Below, in pieces: positions 41,983 to 49,861 of a stretch of 64,000 nucleotides of DNA. The notes beneath the pieces are model-generated. The model worked only from the letters and a program-made list of their open reading frames with translations, was not told where the DNA came from and made no database searches. The stretch's first letter is position 1. Every line of letters starts with the position of its first letter. The translations under genes and the position numbers were made by a program. Source of the stretch: Rhizobium terrae (lineage in GTDB: Bacteria; Pseudomonadota; Alphaproteobacteria; Rhizobiales; Rhizobiaceae); assembly GCF_003425685.1 (NCBI RefSeq), contig NZ_QJKM01000002.1, positions 1-64,000 on the forward strand, read 5' to 3'.

Positions 41983-42007
41983 CAAGGCAAAAGATCGGGA
42001 GCATCTA
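41979..42007 (+). promoter_or_regulatory. Sigma-70 promoter for the attenuator/GNAT unit
   Basis: TTGACA at 41979-41984 and CATCTA at 42002-42007 are separated by 17 bases. Transcription would begin about 42014, at the ATG of a 17-codon leader frame, so that frame would be leaderless. Confidence 0.75.
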
Positions 42008-42013
42008 AACGCC

Positions 42014-42067
42014 ATGATGAACACGCGCACCACCACCGCCTGCTCGTATTTTTGGGCCTACCTCTAA
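42014..42067 (+). CDS. Attenuator leader peptide, 17 residues
   Basis: The frame reads MMNTRTTTACSYFWAYL and ends with TAA. It has Tyr, Phe, Trp, Ala, Tyr in a row before the stop. It begins at the predicted transcription start, like known leaderless attenuator peptides in rhizobia. Three alternative RNA pairings lie across and after it (see next entry). It is most likely a translated sensor, not a functional product. Shortage of charged aromatic tRNAs would stall the ribosome over the segment that forms the first stem. Confidence 0.7.
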   Translation: MMNTRTTTACSYFWAYL

Positions 42068-42068
42068 G

Positions 42069-42124
42069 AGGCGGCCCGACAGTTCTTCATGTCAACAAGC
42101 CGCCGTCAGGCGGCTTAGTTGTTT
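42069..42124 (+). terminator. Attenuator: alternative antiterminator and terminator stems
   Basis: The terminator is AAGCCGCC (42097-42104) with GGCGGCTT (42109-42116), a 4-base loop, then AGTTGTTT. The antiterminator pairs GGCGGC (42070-42075) with GCCGCC (42099-42104). A competing first stem pairs CCGCCT in the leader frame (42036-42041) with AGGCGG (42069-42074). This is the 1:2, 2:3, 3:4 set of a ribosome-mediated attenuator. Confidence 0.7.
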
Positions 42125-42169
42125 AGACGGCACCTGACGGCACCCAAGACCGAAACAAGGATGCCGGAA

Positions 42170-42658
42170 ATGACCGAAGATACCGAGATTACCCTTCCCC
42201 GCCCGCCCGTCGTGACGATCCGCAGCGCCAAACCGCGCGACCTGCCGGAATTGAACGAGATGATCGCGCTGCTCGCGGCGCATCACAACGATCCCGCCGG
42301 CACGACGCCGGAAAAGCTGGAGCGCGACCTTTTCGGACCGATGCCGCGGATCACCACTCTCGTCGCCGATAGCGGCCCGGAGCTGATCGGCTATGCCATC
42401 CTCGTGCCGGTCTACCGGGTACAGGAAGGCAGGCGCGGCATGGACCTGCACCATCTCTTCGTGCGCGACGGCCATCGCGGCCACGGCATCGGCCAGCATC
42501 TCGTCACGCGTGCCCGCGAGATCGCCCGCAAGGCCGGCTGCGACTATCTCTCGGTCAGCGCCGCCACCGGCAACTTCGCCGCCCACCGCTTCTACGAACA
42601 GATGGATTTCGTGCCGCGCCCGGTCACCGGCATGCGCTACACGCAGGCCCTGGCTTGA
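42170..42658 (+). CDS. GNAT acetyltransferase under attenuator control
   Basis: A 162-residue GNAT enzyme. The N-terminal half has IRSAKPRDLPELNEMIALLAAHHND; the acetyl-CoA loop is VRDGHRGHGIGQHLV; the C-terminal half has SAATGNFAAHRFYEQMDF. The substrate is unknown. The gene is preceded by a transcription attenuator with an aromatic leader peptide, which suggests a link to aromatic amino acid supply. I chose ATG 42170 (AAGGA 9 bases upstream); an ATG at 42161 is also possible. Confidence 0.85.
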   Translation: MTEDTEITLPRPPVVTIRSAKPRDLPELNEMIALLAAHHNDPAGTTPEKLERDLFGPMPRITTLVADSGPELIGYAILVPVYRVQEGRRGMDLHHLFVRDGHRGHGIGQHLVTRAREIARKAGCDYLSVSAATGNFAAHRFYEQMDFVPRPVTGMRYTQALA

Positions 42659-42748
42659 GGATGTGAGGCGGACGGCCAAGGCCTATCCGGCGGCCTGGCC
42701 AAAACCTCTCCCTGCAATCCGGGGCATGCCGGCAATCTTGCAGGCGGT

Positions 42749-43666
42749 TCACTTCACCGAAGGCACCGCCTTCAGATAGGCAGCGATCGCCTCCAGGTCG
42801 CTCTTCGGCAGATGCGCGATATTCTGCTGCACCTCGACCATCGAACCGCCAGCGGAATCGAAGTCCGGGGTGAAGCCCGTTTCGAGATAGCCGGCGATAT
42901 CCGCCTCGCTCCAGGAGCCGATATCCGCGGAGCCGGGGGTGATGTTCGGGATCGTGCCCTTGCCTTCCGGATTCGGACCACCGGCGAGCCATCTGCCCGG
43001 CTGGAAGCCGCCCATCTGGTCACGCGGAGTGTGGCATTCGCCGCAATGGCCCGGCCCTTCCACCAGGAACTGGCCGCGCTTCACCTTTTCGTCGGCGGAT
43101 GCGAGCTGCACCCGCGGCCGGTCGTTCAGATAGAGATATTTCCAGACGCCGACGCCGAGCCGGACGTTGTAAGGGAACCGCAGTTCGTGCGGCGGTGCGA
43201 CATTGGCGCTTGCCGGCAATGTCTTCAGGTAGCCGAAGAGATCGCCGACGTCTTTGGCCGAAAGCCTGGTATAGGAGCCGTAGGGGAAGGAAGGATAGAG
43301 ATGCTCGCCATCGGCGCCGACGCCGCGGGTCATGGCGTCGCCGAACTGGGCGAGCGTCCACCTGCCGATGCCTGCATTCGGGTCCGGGGAGATGTTCGGG
43401 ATATGGAAGGTGCCGAAGGGGCTCGGCAGCGCCCGGCCACCGGACAGAACCTTGAGGGCATCGCCTTCGGCGCCCTGCGCCGCATGACAGCTTGCGCAGC
43501 CGCCGGCCCAGAAGAGTTGCTCGCCCTTTGCAAGATCAGGGGTGCCGGGACTGGCCCAATAGCCGGCGGGGTGAGGATCAGGCCTGGTCAGCGCCCAGGC
43601 CGTGGCTGCGCCGGCGGCTACCACCACGACACCTGCCAGCAGAATTTTGGACCACATCGAGGCCAT
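42749..43666 (-). CDS. Diheme cytochrome c
   Basis: A 305-residue periplasmic protein with an N-terminal membrane or signal helix (ILLAGVVVVAAGAATAWAL) and two c-type haem sites, CASCHAAQG and CGECHTPRD. Each half is a cytochrome c domain with its own distal Met-type loop. Proteins of this type pass electrons from alcohol or gluconate dehydrogenases or to peroxidases. The gene reads in the same direction as the cytochrome c' gene upstream, 75 bases away, so they may be co-transcribed. Confidence 0.88.
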   Translation of the reverse strand: MASMWSKILLAGVVVVAAGAATAWALTRPDPHPAGYWASPGTPDLAKGEQLFWAGGCASCHAAQGAEGDALKVLSGGRALPSPFGTFHIPNISPDPNAGIGRWTLAQFGDAMTRGVGADGEHLYPSFPYGSYTRLSAKDVGDLFGYLKTLPASANVAPPHELRFPYNVRLGVGVWKYLYLNDRPRVQLASADEKVKRGQFLVEGPGHCGECHTPRDQMGGFQPGRWLAGGPNPEGKGTIPNITPGSADIGSWSEADIAGYLETGFTPDFDSAGGSMVEVQQNIAHLPKSDLEAIAAYLKAVPSVK

Positions 43667-43741
43667 AGCCTTTTTCCCGTTCGATCATAAACGACAAGAA
43701 CGACCGCAGGGGCTGCGGCCGTCCCAACCCGAGGGGTTTGA

Positions 43742-44182
43742 TTACCGCAGACGGAAGTTCTGGTGGCAGGTGCTGCACTCGCCGCCAAGGGTCTTCAGGG
43801 CGGCGCCCACAGCCGCCTGATCAGCCGGGAGCGAAGCGAGAGCGGTATCGGAGGCGGAAGCCAGTTTCTGGGCTTCGGCGCGGAAATCGGCGTTCTTTTC
43901 CCAGATCGCCGGCGCAGCCTTGGTCTTGTCGCCGGTCTCGGAACCCGCTGGGAACTGATCCGGGAAGGCCTTGATATTGGTGCTGATCGTGGTCAGTGCG
44001 GTACGGACGGTAGCCTGATCGTAAGGTTTTTCACCCTTGGCGATGGCGCCTAGCGCGCCGGCCGCCCCGCCGATGCCCTTCATCAGCGCCTGGCGCTTGG
44101 CGATCGGCGTTTCCTGCGCGGTCACGCCAGTGAAGCCGAGACAGAGAATGGCCGCCGCTGCGGCGATCGTTTGAAACTTCAT
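43742..44182 (-). CDS. Cytochrome c'
   Basis: A 146-residue periplasmic protein with a signal peptide (MKFQTIAAAAAILCLGF) and a four-helix bundle. Haem attaches at the C-terminal CSTCHQNFR, the defining place for cytochrome c'. Members bind NO and protect against it. The Arg in the last residues and the KRQALMKGIGGAAGALGAI helix fit the family. It is the first of two cytochrome genes. Two palindromes lie about 120-160 bases upstream. Confidence 0.92.
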   Translation of the reverse strand: MKFQTIAAAAAILCLGFTGVTAQETPIAKRQALMKGIGGAAGALGAIAKGEKPYDQATVRTALTTISTNIKAFPDQFPAGSETGDKTKAAPAIWEKNADFRAEAQKLASASDTALASLPADQAAVGAALKTLGGECSTCHQNFRLR

Positions 44183-44302
44183 CCAACCTCTCCTGTTGAG
44201 CCGGGAAACCGGCGATTTGTTGCCCGCGCATGTTTGCCAGCTTATACGCTTGAAAAAAGTAACGTTTTTGTCAGAAGACCGCGAGCAGAGCAGGCACGGA
44301 AG

Positions 44303-44341
44303 TGAACACAGTGTTCAATACGGTGACACAATCCCTGTCAC
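44303..44341. promoter_or_regulatory. Two adjacent palindromes upstream of cytochrome c'
   Basis: TGAACAC-A-GTGTTCA (44303-44317) is a perfect dyad. GTGACA (44323-44328) and TGTCAC (44336-44341) form a second with a 7-base spacer. They lie between the cytochrome c' start and the end of the LysE-type gene and look like regulator sites. Confidence 0.55.
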
Positions 44342-44979
44342 AAACTCCATCCGGAAACGCCCTCCCACAGGGTCACCAGCGAAACGAGGATGAGAAGCAG
44401 GCCGGCGATGCGCCCGACCCAGATCGTCGCGGTACCATTGCCGACGAGGAGTTCGCGCGCCCGGCCGGCCGCTGCCGCCAGCCCGCCGTAGACGGCAAGC
44501 TGGGTTGCGGCGGTCATCGCCGCCATGATTGCCGCCTGCGGGGCGAGCGGACCGAAATCCGGGCGCAGGAACTGCGGATAGACCGCCAGCATAAAGAGAT
44601 AGGCCTTAGGATTGATCAGGCAGGTCGTCATGCCGCGGCGGAAGGCTTCCCAATTGGAGCGCGTGTCGGCGGGGCCGACGTGATCGACGGTGATCGAGCT
44701 GCGCATCAGGCTTATTCCGATCCAGGCCATGTAGAGCGCACCGACGACCAGAAGCGGCGTGAACAGCACCGGCACCAGACTGGCAAGCAGGCCGACGCCG
44801 ACCGCTCCATAAAGGGAATGCACGAGACCGCCCGCGATGATGCCGGCGGTGGCGGCAAGCCCCGCCGCGCGGCCGCGGGTCAGCGAGTTGGCCAGAACGA
44901 AGATCATGTCCATGCCCGGCACCACGATGATGCCGAATAGAAGCGTGAAGAAGAGCCAGAGGTTTTCCGTATAGGTCAT
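44338..44979 (-). CDS. LysE/RhtB family transporter
   Basis: A 213-residue membrane protein with six helices. It has the family opening LLFGIIVVPGMDMIFVLANSLTRGRAAGLAATAGI and the conserved CLINPKAYLFMLAVYPQFL segment. RhtB/LysE proteins export amino acids or small solutes. It is divergent from a WYL-type regulator with an operator in the 135-base gap, so the pair is probably regulator and target. The start ATG is at 44979; a longer frame to 45813 is antisense to the regulator. Confidence 0.88.
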   Translation of the reverse strand: MTYTENLWLFFTLLFGIIVVPGMDMIFVLANSLTRGRAAGLAATAGIIAGGLVHSLYGAVGVGLLASLVPVLFTPLLVVGALYMAWIGISLMRSSITVDHVGPADTRSNWEAFRRGMTTCLINPKAYLFMLAVYPQFLRPDFGPLAPQAAIMAAMTAATQLAVYGGLAAAAGRARELLVGNGTATIWVGRIAGLLLILVSLVTLWEGVSGWSL

Positions 44980-45065
44980 GTCAGTTCGCGAGCCTCGCAA
45001 TATCGGGCTTCGACCGTTCGAAGCCTTGTTTTTCAACCGGATATGCGGTCCTATACGGCAGACCA

Positions 45066-45085
45066 ACTGACAGCGTAGTGTCAGT
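45066..45085. promoter_or_regulatory. Inverted repeat operator between LysE-type gene and WYL regulator
   Basis: ACTGACA-GCGTAG-TGTCAGT is a perfect dyad with a 6-base spacer at 45066-45085, 30 bases before the regulator's start. It is the likely binding site of the divergent WYL-domain regulator. Confidence 0.7.
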
Positions 45086-45114
45086 AGCGATCGTATCGAG
45101 CTTGGGGAAACGGC

Positions 45115-45828
45115 ATGCGCAAGGCCTCGCGCCTGTTCGAGATCATCCAGATCGTCCGGCTCGCCAAGAAGCCGGTGACGGCGGCGGACATCGCCCGGCA
45201 GCTCGAGGTGACGCCGCGCTCCATCTATCGGGACATCGCGGCGCTGCAGGCGATGCGGGTGCCGATCGAAGGCGGGCGCGGTATCGGCTATATCCTGAGG
45301 CCGGGCTTCACGCTGCCGCCGCTGATGCTGTCGATCGAGGAGACGGAGGCGATCGTGCTGGCGCTGGCGCTCCTCGAACGCACCGGCGACACGGGCCTCA
45401 AGCAGGCCGCCAAACAGGTGAACCGCAAGGTCGCCGCCGCCTTGCCGCAGCCGCTCGCCCGCCTGTTCTCCGACAATGCCCTGCATGCCTGGGGGAGTGC
45501 CGCGCCCGCACCGGATGCGGTGGATCTCGCCATGGTGCGCCGGGCGATCCGCGACGAGCAGAAGCTGGTCCTCGACTATCGAGACGAATATGCCCGCGCC
45601 ACCGAACGGGTGATCCGGCCGGTCGCGCTCGTCTATTACTCGCAGACCGCCAATATCGTCGCTTGGTGCGAGCTTCGTCAGGCGATCCGCAATTTCCGCG
45701 CCGACCGGGTGGAGCATTGCGAGCCGGTCGACGACTTCTTCCTCGGCGAGGGCGAAAGGCTGCGCGGGCTGTGGGTGGAAGGTTGGGCGGCAAATGCGCG
45801 GGCGGCAGCGCAACCGGCGGCGTCATGA
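45115..45828 (+). CDS. YafY-type WYL-domain transcriptional regulator
   Basis: A 237-residue protein. The N-terminal HTH reads SRLFEIIQIVRLAKKPVTAADIARQLEVTPRSIYRDIAALQ, the usual DeoR/YafY type. The C-terminal part is a WYL domain (IRPVALVYYSQTANIVAWCELRQAIRNFRADRV). WYL domains bind small effectors or nucleotides. It is divergent from a LysE-type exporter and sits beside a strong dyad operator. The effector is unknown. Confidence 0.9.
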   Translation: MRKASRLFEIIQIVRLAKKPVTAADIARQLEVTPRSIYRDIAALQAMRVPIEGGRGIGYILRPGFTLPPLMLSIEETEAIVLALALLERTGDTGLKQAAKQVNRKVAAALPQPLARLFSDNALHAWGSAAPAPDAVDLAMVRRAIRDEQKLVLDYRDEYARATERVIRPVALVYYSQTANIVAWCELRQAIRNFRADRVEHCEPVDDFFLGEGERLRGLWVEGWAANARAAAQPAAS

Positions 45829-45966
45829 TTGATGCGGCTATTGTTTACGGTCGCTCCAAATGTGAAGCGGCGTGCCCCTCATCCGGTGACGGAGCACGTC
45901 CCCCTCCCCGTCAGAACGACAAGACCGGGCTGACGGAAGAGAATTAGCCGGGCCTCCGTAGCCCGT

Positions 45967-46809
45967 TCAAAGCGGCAGGGTGCGGCTTTCCTCGCGGCCA
46001 TGGCCGACGATCTCGATGCGGTCGGCATGCAGTTCGACGACGGCGAAGGTGTTCTGCCGTTCCGTATCGACCATGCCCCTGAAGTTCACGTACCAGGTCG
46101 AACCATGCCTGCCGAGATTGCCGGCGTGGTTGTGGCCATTCAGGTAGGCGATGACATTGCCGGAGTGCTCGAAGAGTTCCGTCAGCCGCTCGCCATCCCA
46201 CAGATTGTGCTCATTTTCCGGATGGAGTGGATAGTGACCCATGACGACCACCTTTTCATCCGCCGCCCTTGCCCGCTCCAGCACGGATGAGAGCCAGGCG
46301 AACTGTTCTTCGCCGATGCCGCCGTTCCACTCTCTGGCATTGATCGCGCCGGCGGCAACGAGCGCATCCAGCCGATTCTGCGCCTCGGCATGGCGCGGAT
46401 GGTCGTCCGGCGTCGAAAACAGGCTGACCTCGTTGCCGTCGACCACCACGAAGCGCACCCCGCCGCGGGAAAAATCGTGCCAGGCGGCGGGCATGCCGAG
46501 CTTCCCGCGCACATCGTCCAGCCGTTCCGGCGACACGAGGAAATCGTGGTTGCCGGGCATCAGGATGCTTTCGTGGCGCAGGCTCCCATAGACGGAAAGC
46601 ACGGGATCGAAACTCTCCCAGCCGCGGTCGACGAGATCGCCGAGCGTGACGACGAAGGCAAGGTCCTCGCCGTTCAGCACGACAATCGCCTCACGCAGCT
46701 TATCGAGGCTGTTCCGGTAATGGCGGTCCATCTCGAGCCACGGCTCGGCATCGGCATATTGCGGATCGGTCAAAACGCCGAAGCGGAGAAGCGGCTTTCC
46801 AGAGGGCAT
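45967..46809 (-). CDS. Calcineurin-like metallophosphatase (ADPRibase-Mn-like)
   Basis: A 280-residue cytoplasmic phosphoesterase. Metal-site motifs occur in order: LTDPQYADAEPW (D-x-Q/H replacing the usual DxH), TLGDLVDRGW (GDxxD), MPGNHDFL (GNHD), VVMGHYPLHPE and NGHNHAGN (GHxH). The DPQ first motif is typical of ADP-ribose/CDP-alcohol diphosphatases. It is a single gene convergent with the WYL regulator. Substrate remains an inference. Confidence 0.88.
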   Translation of the reverse strand: MPSGKPLLRFGVLTDPQYADAEPWLEMDRHYRNSLDKLREAIVVLNGEDLAFVVTLGDLVDRGWESFDPVLSVYGSLRHESILMPGNHDFLVSPERLDDVRGKLGMPAAWHDFSRGGVRFVVVDGNEVSLFSTPDDHPRHAEAQNRLDALVAAGAINAREWNGGIGEEQFAWLSSVLERARAADEKVVVMGHYPLHPENEHNLWDGERLTELFEHSGNVIAYLNGHNHAGNLGRHGSTWYVNFRGMVDTERQNTFAVVELHADRIEIVGHGREESRTLPL

Positions 46810-46935
46810 GGCGTGCAGATATGCGGGCGAGATGACAGGAACGTGACGACGGGCGCAGGCGTCTGATTCTGCAATTCAGATCATGGTCCTATCGATATCA
46901 CAAGCGCAGCTTTTCGCTCTCGGAAGGCCGGGCAC

Positions 46936-47306
46936 CTACGCAATCAACGTGCCCTGGTGGAAGACGATCTTCCAGCCGGCCGGCGTCATCCTCCAGAGCG
47001 TCGTCCGCCGCGTCGGACGCCGGGTTCGTCCAGGACGTAGGACAGCTGGTAGAGACCTTCGGCCAGGAGACGGATTGAGAACTCCCGGCACGGCCAGTCA
47101 TGCGGCTCGGGTTGCTTGTAGTGCTCGAGAAGGTTGTTGATGACGAAATCGCGATGGTAGATCCGGCCGCTCGCGCCGATCTCCCAGAAATTCTCCTCCG
47201 TCATCGCCTCCAGCGCCTCCCGGCTGGTACCGAATTCGCGGCGATGAAAGATCGGCTCGCGGACGGCAAGGTCCGCCAGGACGGTCTCGATCGAGGCATC
47301 ATTCAT
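46936..47306 (-). pseudogene. Frameshifted DUF4440 (SnoaL-like) protein
   Basis: From ATG 47306 the frame encodes IETVLADLAVREPIFHRREFGTS and so on to LSYVLDEPG, a DUF4440/SnoaL-like fold, then goes out of frame and stops at 46986. The missing C-terminus continues in the next frame: RPTRRTTLWRMTPAGWKIVFHQG, ending with a stop at 46936-46938. A one-base deletion near 47020-47024 (between GAACCCGG and CGTCCGACG on the minus strand) explains the break. The intact product would be about 123 residues. A sequencing error is also possible. Confidence 0.75.
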
Positions 47307-47342
47307 TGCGCTTCCCTCCGTTCCGGCCTGCGGCCATTCCAG

Positions 47343-47373
47343 ACAAAAACACCCGGCGTCTTCCGACACCGGG
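47343..47373 (-). terminator. Intrinsic terminator of sodB
   Basis: On the minus strand CCCGGTGTC (47373-47365) pairs with GACGCCGGG (47360-47352), one G-U pair, GGAA loop, followed by TGTTTTTGT. It lies 29 bases after the sodB stop. Confidence 0.85.
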
Positions 47374-47401
47374 CGCTTCGAAAATTCAACGAAACCGCGA
47401 A

Positions 47402-48004
47402 TTACTTGGTGGCGGCTTCGTAACGTTCGAGAACGTAATCCCAGTTGATCAGGCTGTCGACGAAGGCTTCGAGATATTTCGGCCGGGCGTTGCGGTAGTC
47501 GATGTAATAGGAGTGTTCCCACACGTCGACGCCGAGGATCGGGTCCGCGCCGTGAACCAGCGGGTTCTCGCCGTTCGGGGTCTTGGAAATGACGAGCTTG
47601 CCGTCCTTGACCGAGAGCCAGGCCCAGCCGGAGCCGAACTGGGTGGTGCCGGCGGCGATGAAATCGGCCTTGAACTTGTCGTAGCCGCCAAGGTCGGAAG
47701 CGACCGCGCTTTCCAGCTTGCCCGGCAGCTTGCTGCCGCCGCCGCCCTTCTTCATCCACTTCCAGAAATGAATGTGATTGTAGTGCTGGGCAGCGTTGTT
47801 GAAGAGGCCCTGGTTGGTACCGAAGGACTTCTTGACCACGTCCTCTACCGACAGGTCACCCATGCCGGCTTCGGCGGCAAGCTTGTTGCCGTTGTCGACG
47901 TAGGCCTTGTGGTGCTTGTCGTGATGATATTCGAGCGTCTCCTTCGACATGAAGGGGGCAAGGGCTTCGTAGTCGTAGGGAAGTTCGGGAAGTTCGAAAG
48001 CCAT
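47402..48004 (-). CDS. sodB: Superoxide dismutase (Fe/Mn type)
   Basis: A 200-residue SOD. Metal-binding residues appear in YHHDKHHKAYVD (His), AAQHYNHIHFWKWM (His), and GVDVWEHSYYIDY (Asp and His). Gly-Gly near LPYDYEALAPF is normal. Fe versus Mn cannot be told with certainty. It turns superoxide into peroxide and oxygen in the cytoplasm. The start at 48004 has AGGAG 7 bases upstream; a further 23 in-frame residues upstream are not conserved. Confidence 0.95.
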   Translation of the reverse strand: MAFELPELPYDYEALAPFMSKETLEYHHDKHHKAYVDNGNKLAAEAGMGDLSVEDVVKKSFGTNQGLFNNAAQHYNHIHFWKWMKKGGGGSKLPGKLESAVASDLGGYDKFKADFIAAGTTQFGSGWAWLSVKDGKLVISKTPNGENPLVHGADPILGVDVWEHSYYIDYRNARPKYLEAFVDSLINWDYVLERYEAATK

Positions 48005-48177
48005 AGGTCTACTCCTTTTCAGCAAACACCTTGGGTGAAAGGTTGAGCGGGAACATAGGAGGGGACCGGCCAAGAGGCAACGGTGAACTTGCCAAAAATC
48101 AAGCCGATAGGGTCAAGAACTTGCTGATTTTCGGGCATACAAGAAACGGGCCAGATTACTGATTCGGAGACCGCCTC

Positions 48178-48501
48178 ATGAAGACCGCCTTTGCATTCGC
48201 CGCACTCCTTGCCGCATCCGGCTTCACCGTCGCGCACGCTTCGTCGGACGACGCCTGGAGCGGGTTCCGGGCCGAAGTCTCCAAAGCCTGCATCGCCGCC
48301 GCAAAGGGGCTGATCCAGAACGGCAAGGCGCTGGTCGATCCCTTCGGCAGCGAAAATTATGGCCTGGCGGTCGTCTCAGGCAGGGCAGCGGGCGCCAAGG
48401 CAACGGTCAGCACCATCTGCGTCTTCGACAAGAAGACGAAAAAGGCCGAGATCGGCGGCGAGATTTCCGCCGGCGAACTGCTGGTCAAGACCGGCAAATA
48501 G
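48178..48501 (+). CDS. Small periplasmic protein of unknown function
   Basis: A 107-residue protein with a clear signal peptide (MKTAFAFAALLAASGFTVAHA). The mature part has two cysteines (SKACIAAAK and STICVFDKKTKK), probably a disulfide. It has no family I can name; a soluble periplasmic role is inferred. It is divergent from sodB. The next gene is the repeat protein at 48642. Confidence 0.7.
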   Translation: MKTAFAFAALLAASGFTVAHASSDDAWSGFRAEVSKACIAAAKGLIQNGKALVDPFGSENYGLAVVSGRAAGAKATVSTICVFDKKTKKAEIGGEISAGELLVKTGK

Positions 48502-48641
48502 GCCGACGGCCTGCCGCCGTGCGGCGTGCAGCCAGAAATCCGATTCCCGATCAGGTTGACGCAGGGTTCCGCTTCTAGCGTCCGGTCATTGTTTCGATTT
48601 CGTTTGCGATTTCAGATTTTGACCGATGAAAGGATAGGCTC

Positions 48642-49631
48642 GTGAGCGTCGACAACATCAACGGCCGGGTCAGCTATTTCTATCAATCACGCAGAACGCC
48701 CTATCGGCCGGACGCCGAGGGCGGGGCGACAAACAATCCCGGTTCCGGCGACGCCGGGCAGAAGGCGTCGCCCACCACCGGCAGCATCGGCACTTCGCCG
48801 CTGATCCAGGACGTGCTGAAACGGCTGGAGCTTGCCATGCAGCTGCAATCCGGCACGGATGGAGACGATACGATCGAGGGCTGGACAAGCAGCCTCGTCG
48901 ACGCGGGCAGCGGCAACGATACGATCAGCGTCTGGTCCGACAGCATCGTCGATGCGGGTGACGGCGACGACAAGATCTACAGCTGGTCGGGCAGCCGCGT
49001 GCACGGCGGCAACGGCAACGACCAGATCGATGCGTGGTCCGACAGCCATGTCGATGGCGGCAGCGGTGACGACGATATCAACGCCTGGTCCAACAGCCAC
49101 GTGGACGGCGGAGACGGAGACGACACGATCCAGGCTTGGTCGGAAACCACCGTCAACGGCGGAAAGGGTGACGACGTCATCAAGGCCTGGTCCGACAGCC
49201 GCGTCGACGGCGGCGAAGGCGACGACTGGATCGATACCCATACCCACAGCGTGGTTTCCGGGGGCAAGGGTGCCGACCAGATTCGCGTCGGCCTCGGCTC
49301 GACCGTCCGTTTCAACGCCGGCGACGGACAGGATTCCCTCACGGTGCTCGGTGACACGGTGCTGGAGCTTGGCTCCGGCCTGAAAGCCGAGGACATGACG
49401 GTGTCGGCCGAAGACGGCGAGACCGTCATTCGCTTTGCCGGCAATCCGGACGATACGATCACGATCCGCGGCAAGAGCACGCTCACCGTCAAGTTCGCCG
49501 ACGGCGGCACGACGGACCTCGACATCCATCACATGCCGTCCCTCCCTCCGCTCCAGCAATTGCCGGACGCGGCCATGTCGGAAATGCTGTCCCGTGTGCT
49601 GGCGCAGAACAGCGCAGGCGCCGGGTCATAA
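48642..49631 (+). CDS. Repeat protein with nine 17-residue RTX-like units
   Basis: A 329-residue acidic protein. Residues 72-224 consist of nine repeats of exactly 17 residues, each of the form GxGDDxIxAWSDSxVDG. The first nine residues of each unit fit the calcium-binding RTX nonapeptide; the other eight (AWSDSxVD) are an addition not seen in canonical RTX. The repeats are followed by a beta-rich part with FNAGDGQDSLTVLG. There is no signal peptide, so type I secretion is possible. GTG 48642 follows AAAGGA. Function unknown. Confidence 0.75.
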   Translation: MSVDNINGRVSYFYQSRRTPYRPDAEGGATNNPGSGDAGQKASPTTGSIGTSPLIQDVLKRLELAMQLQSGTDGDDTIEGWTSSLVDAGSGNDTISVWSDSIVDAGDGDDKIYSWSGSRVHGGNGNDQIDAWSDSHVDGGSGDDDINAWSNSHVDGGDGDDTIQAWSETTVNGGKGDDVIKAWSDSRVDGGEGDDWIDTHTHSVVSGGKGADQIRVGLGSTVRFNAGDGQDSLTVLGDTVLELGSGLKAEDMTVSAEDGETVIRFAGNPDDTITIRGKSTLTVKFADGGTTDLDIHHMPSLPPLQQLPDAAMSEMLSRVLAQNSAGAGS

Positions 49632-49861
49632 CCCAGCCGGAGATACCGTCCGCCTGCCGGCCTGCGCCGGCGGCGCAATGGGCCTTGGCATCAGTCCTGC
49701 CGAAACTGGCAACCGCGATCGCGACGAGGATCATGTTCGGCGGACGGGGTGACGGCGGAGACCAGCCATGCCCTCCCGCCGCCGTTATCGGCCGACGGCC
49801 GCGGAACCTTTCTCCGCAGCCGAGAATTGAAAGCGAGCGCCATCGGCAAAGAGGAGGCTCA

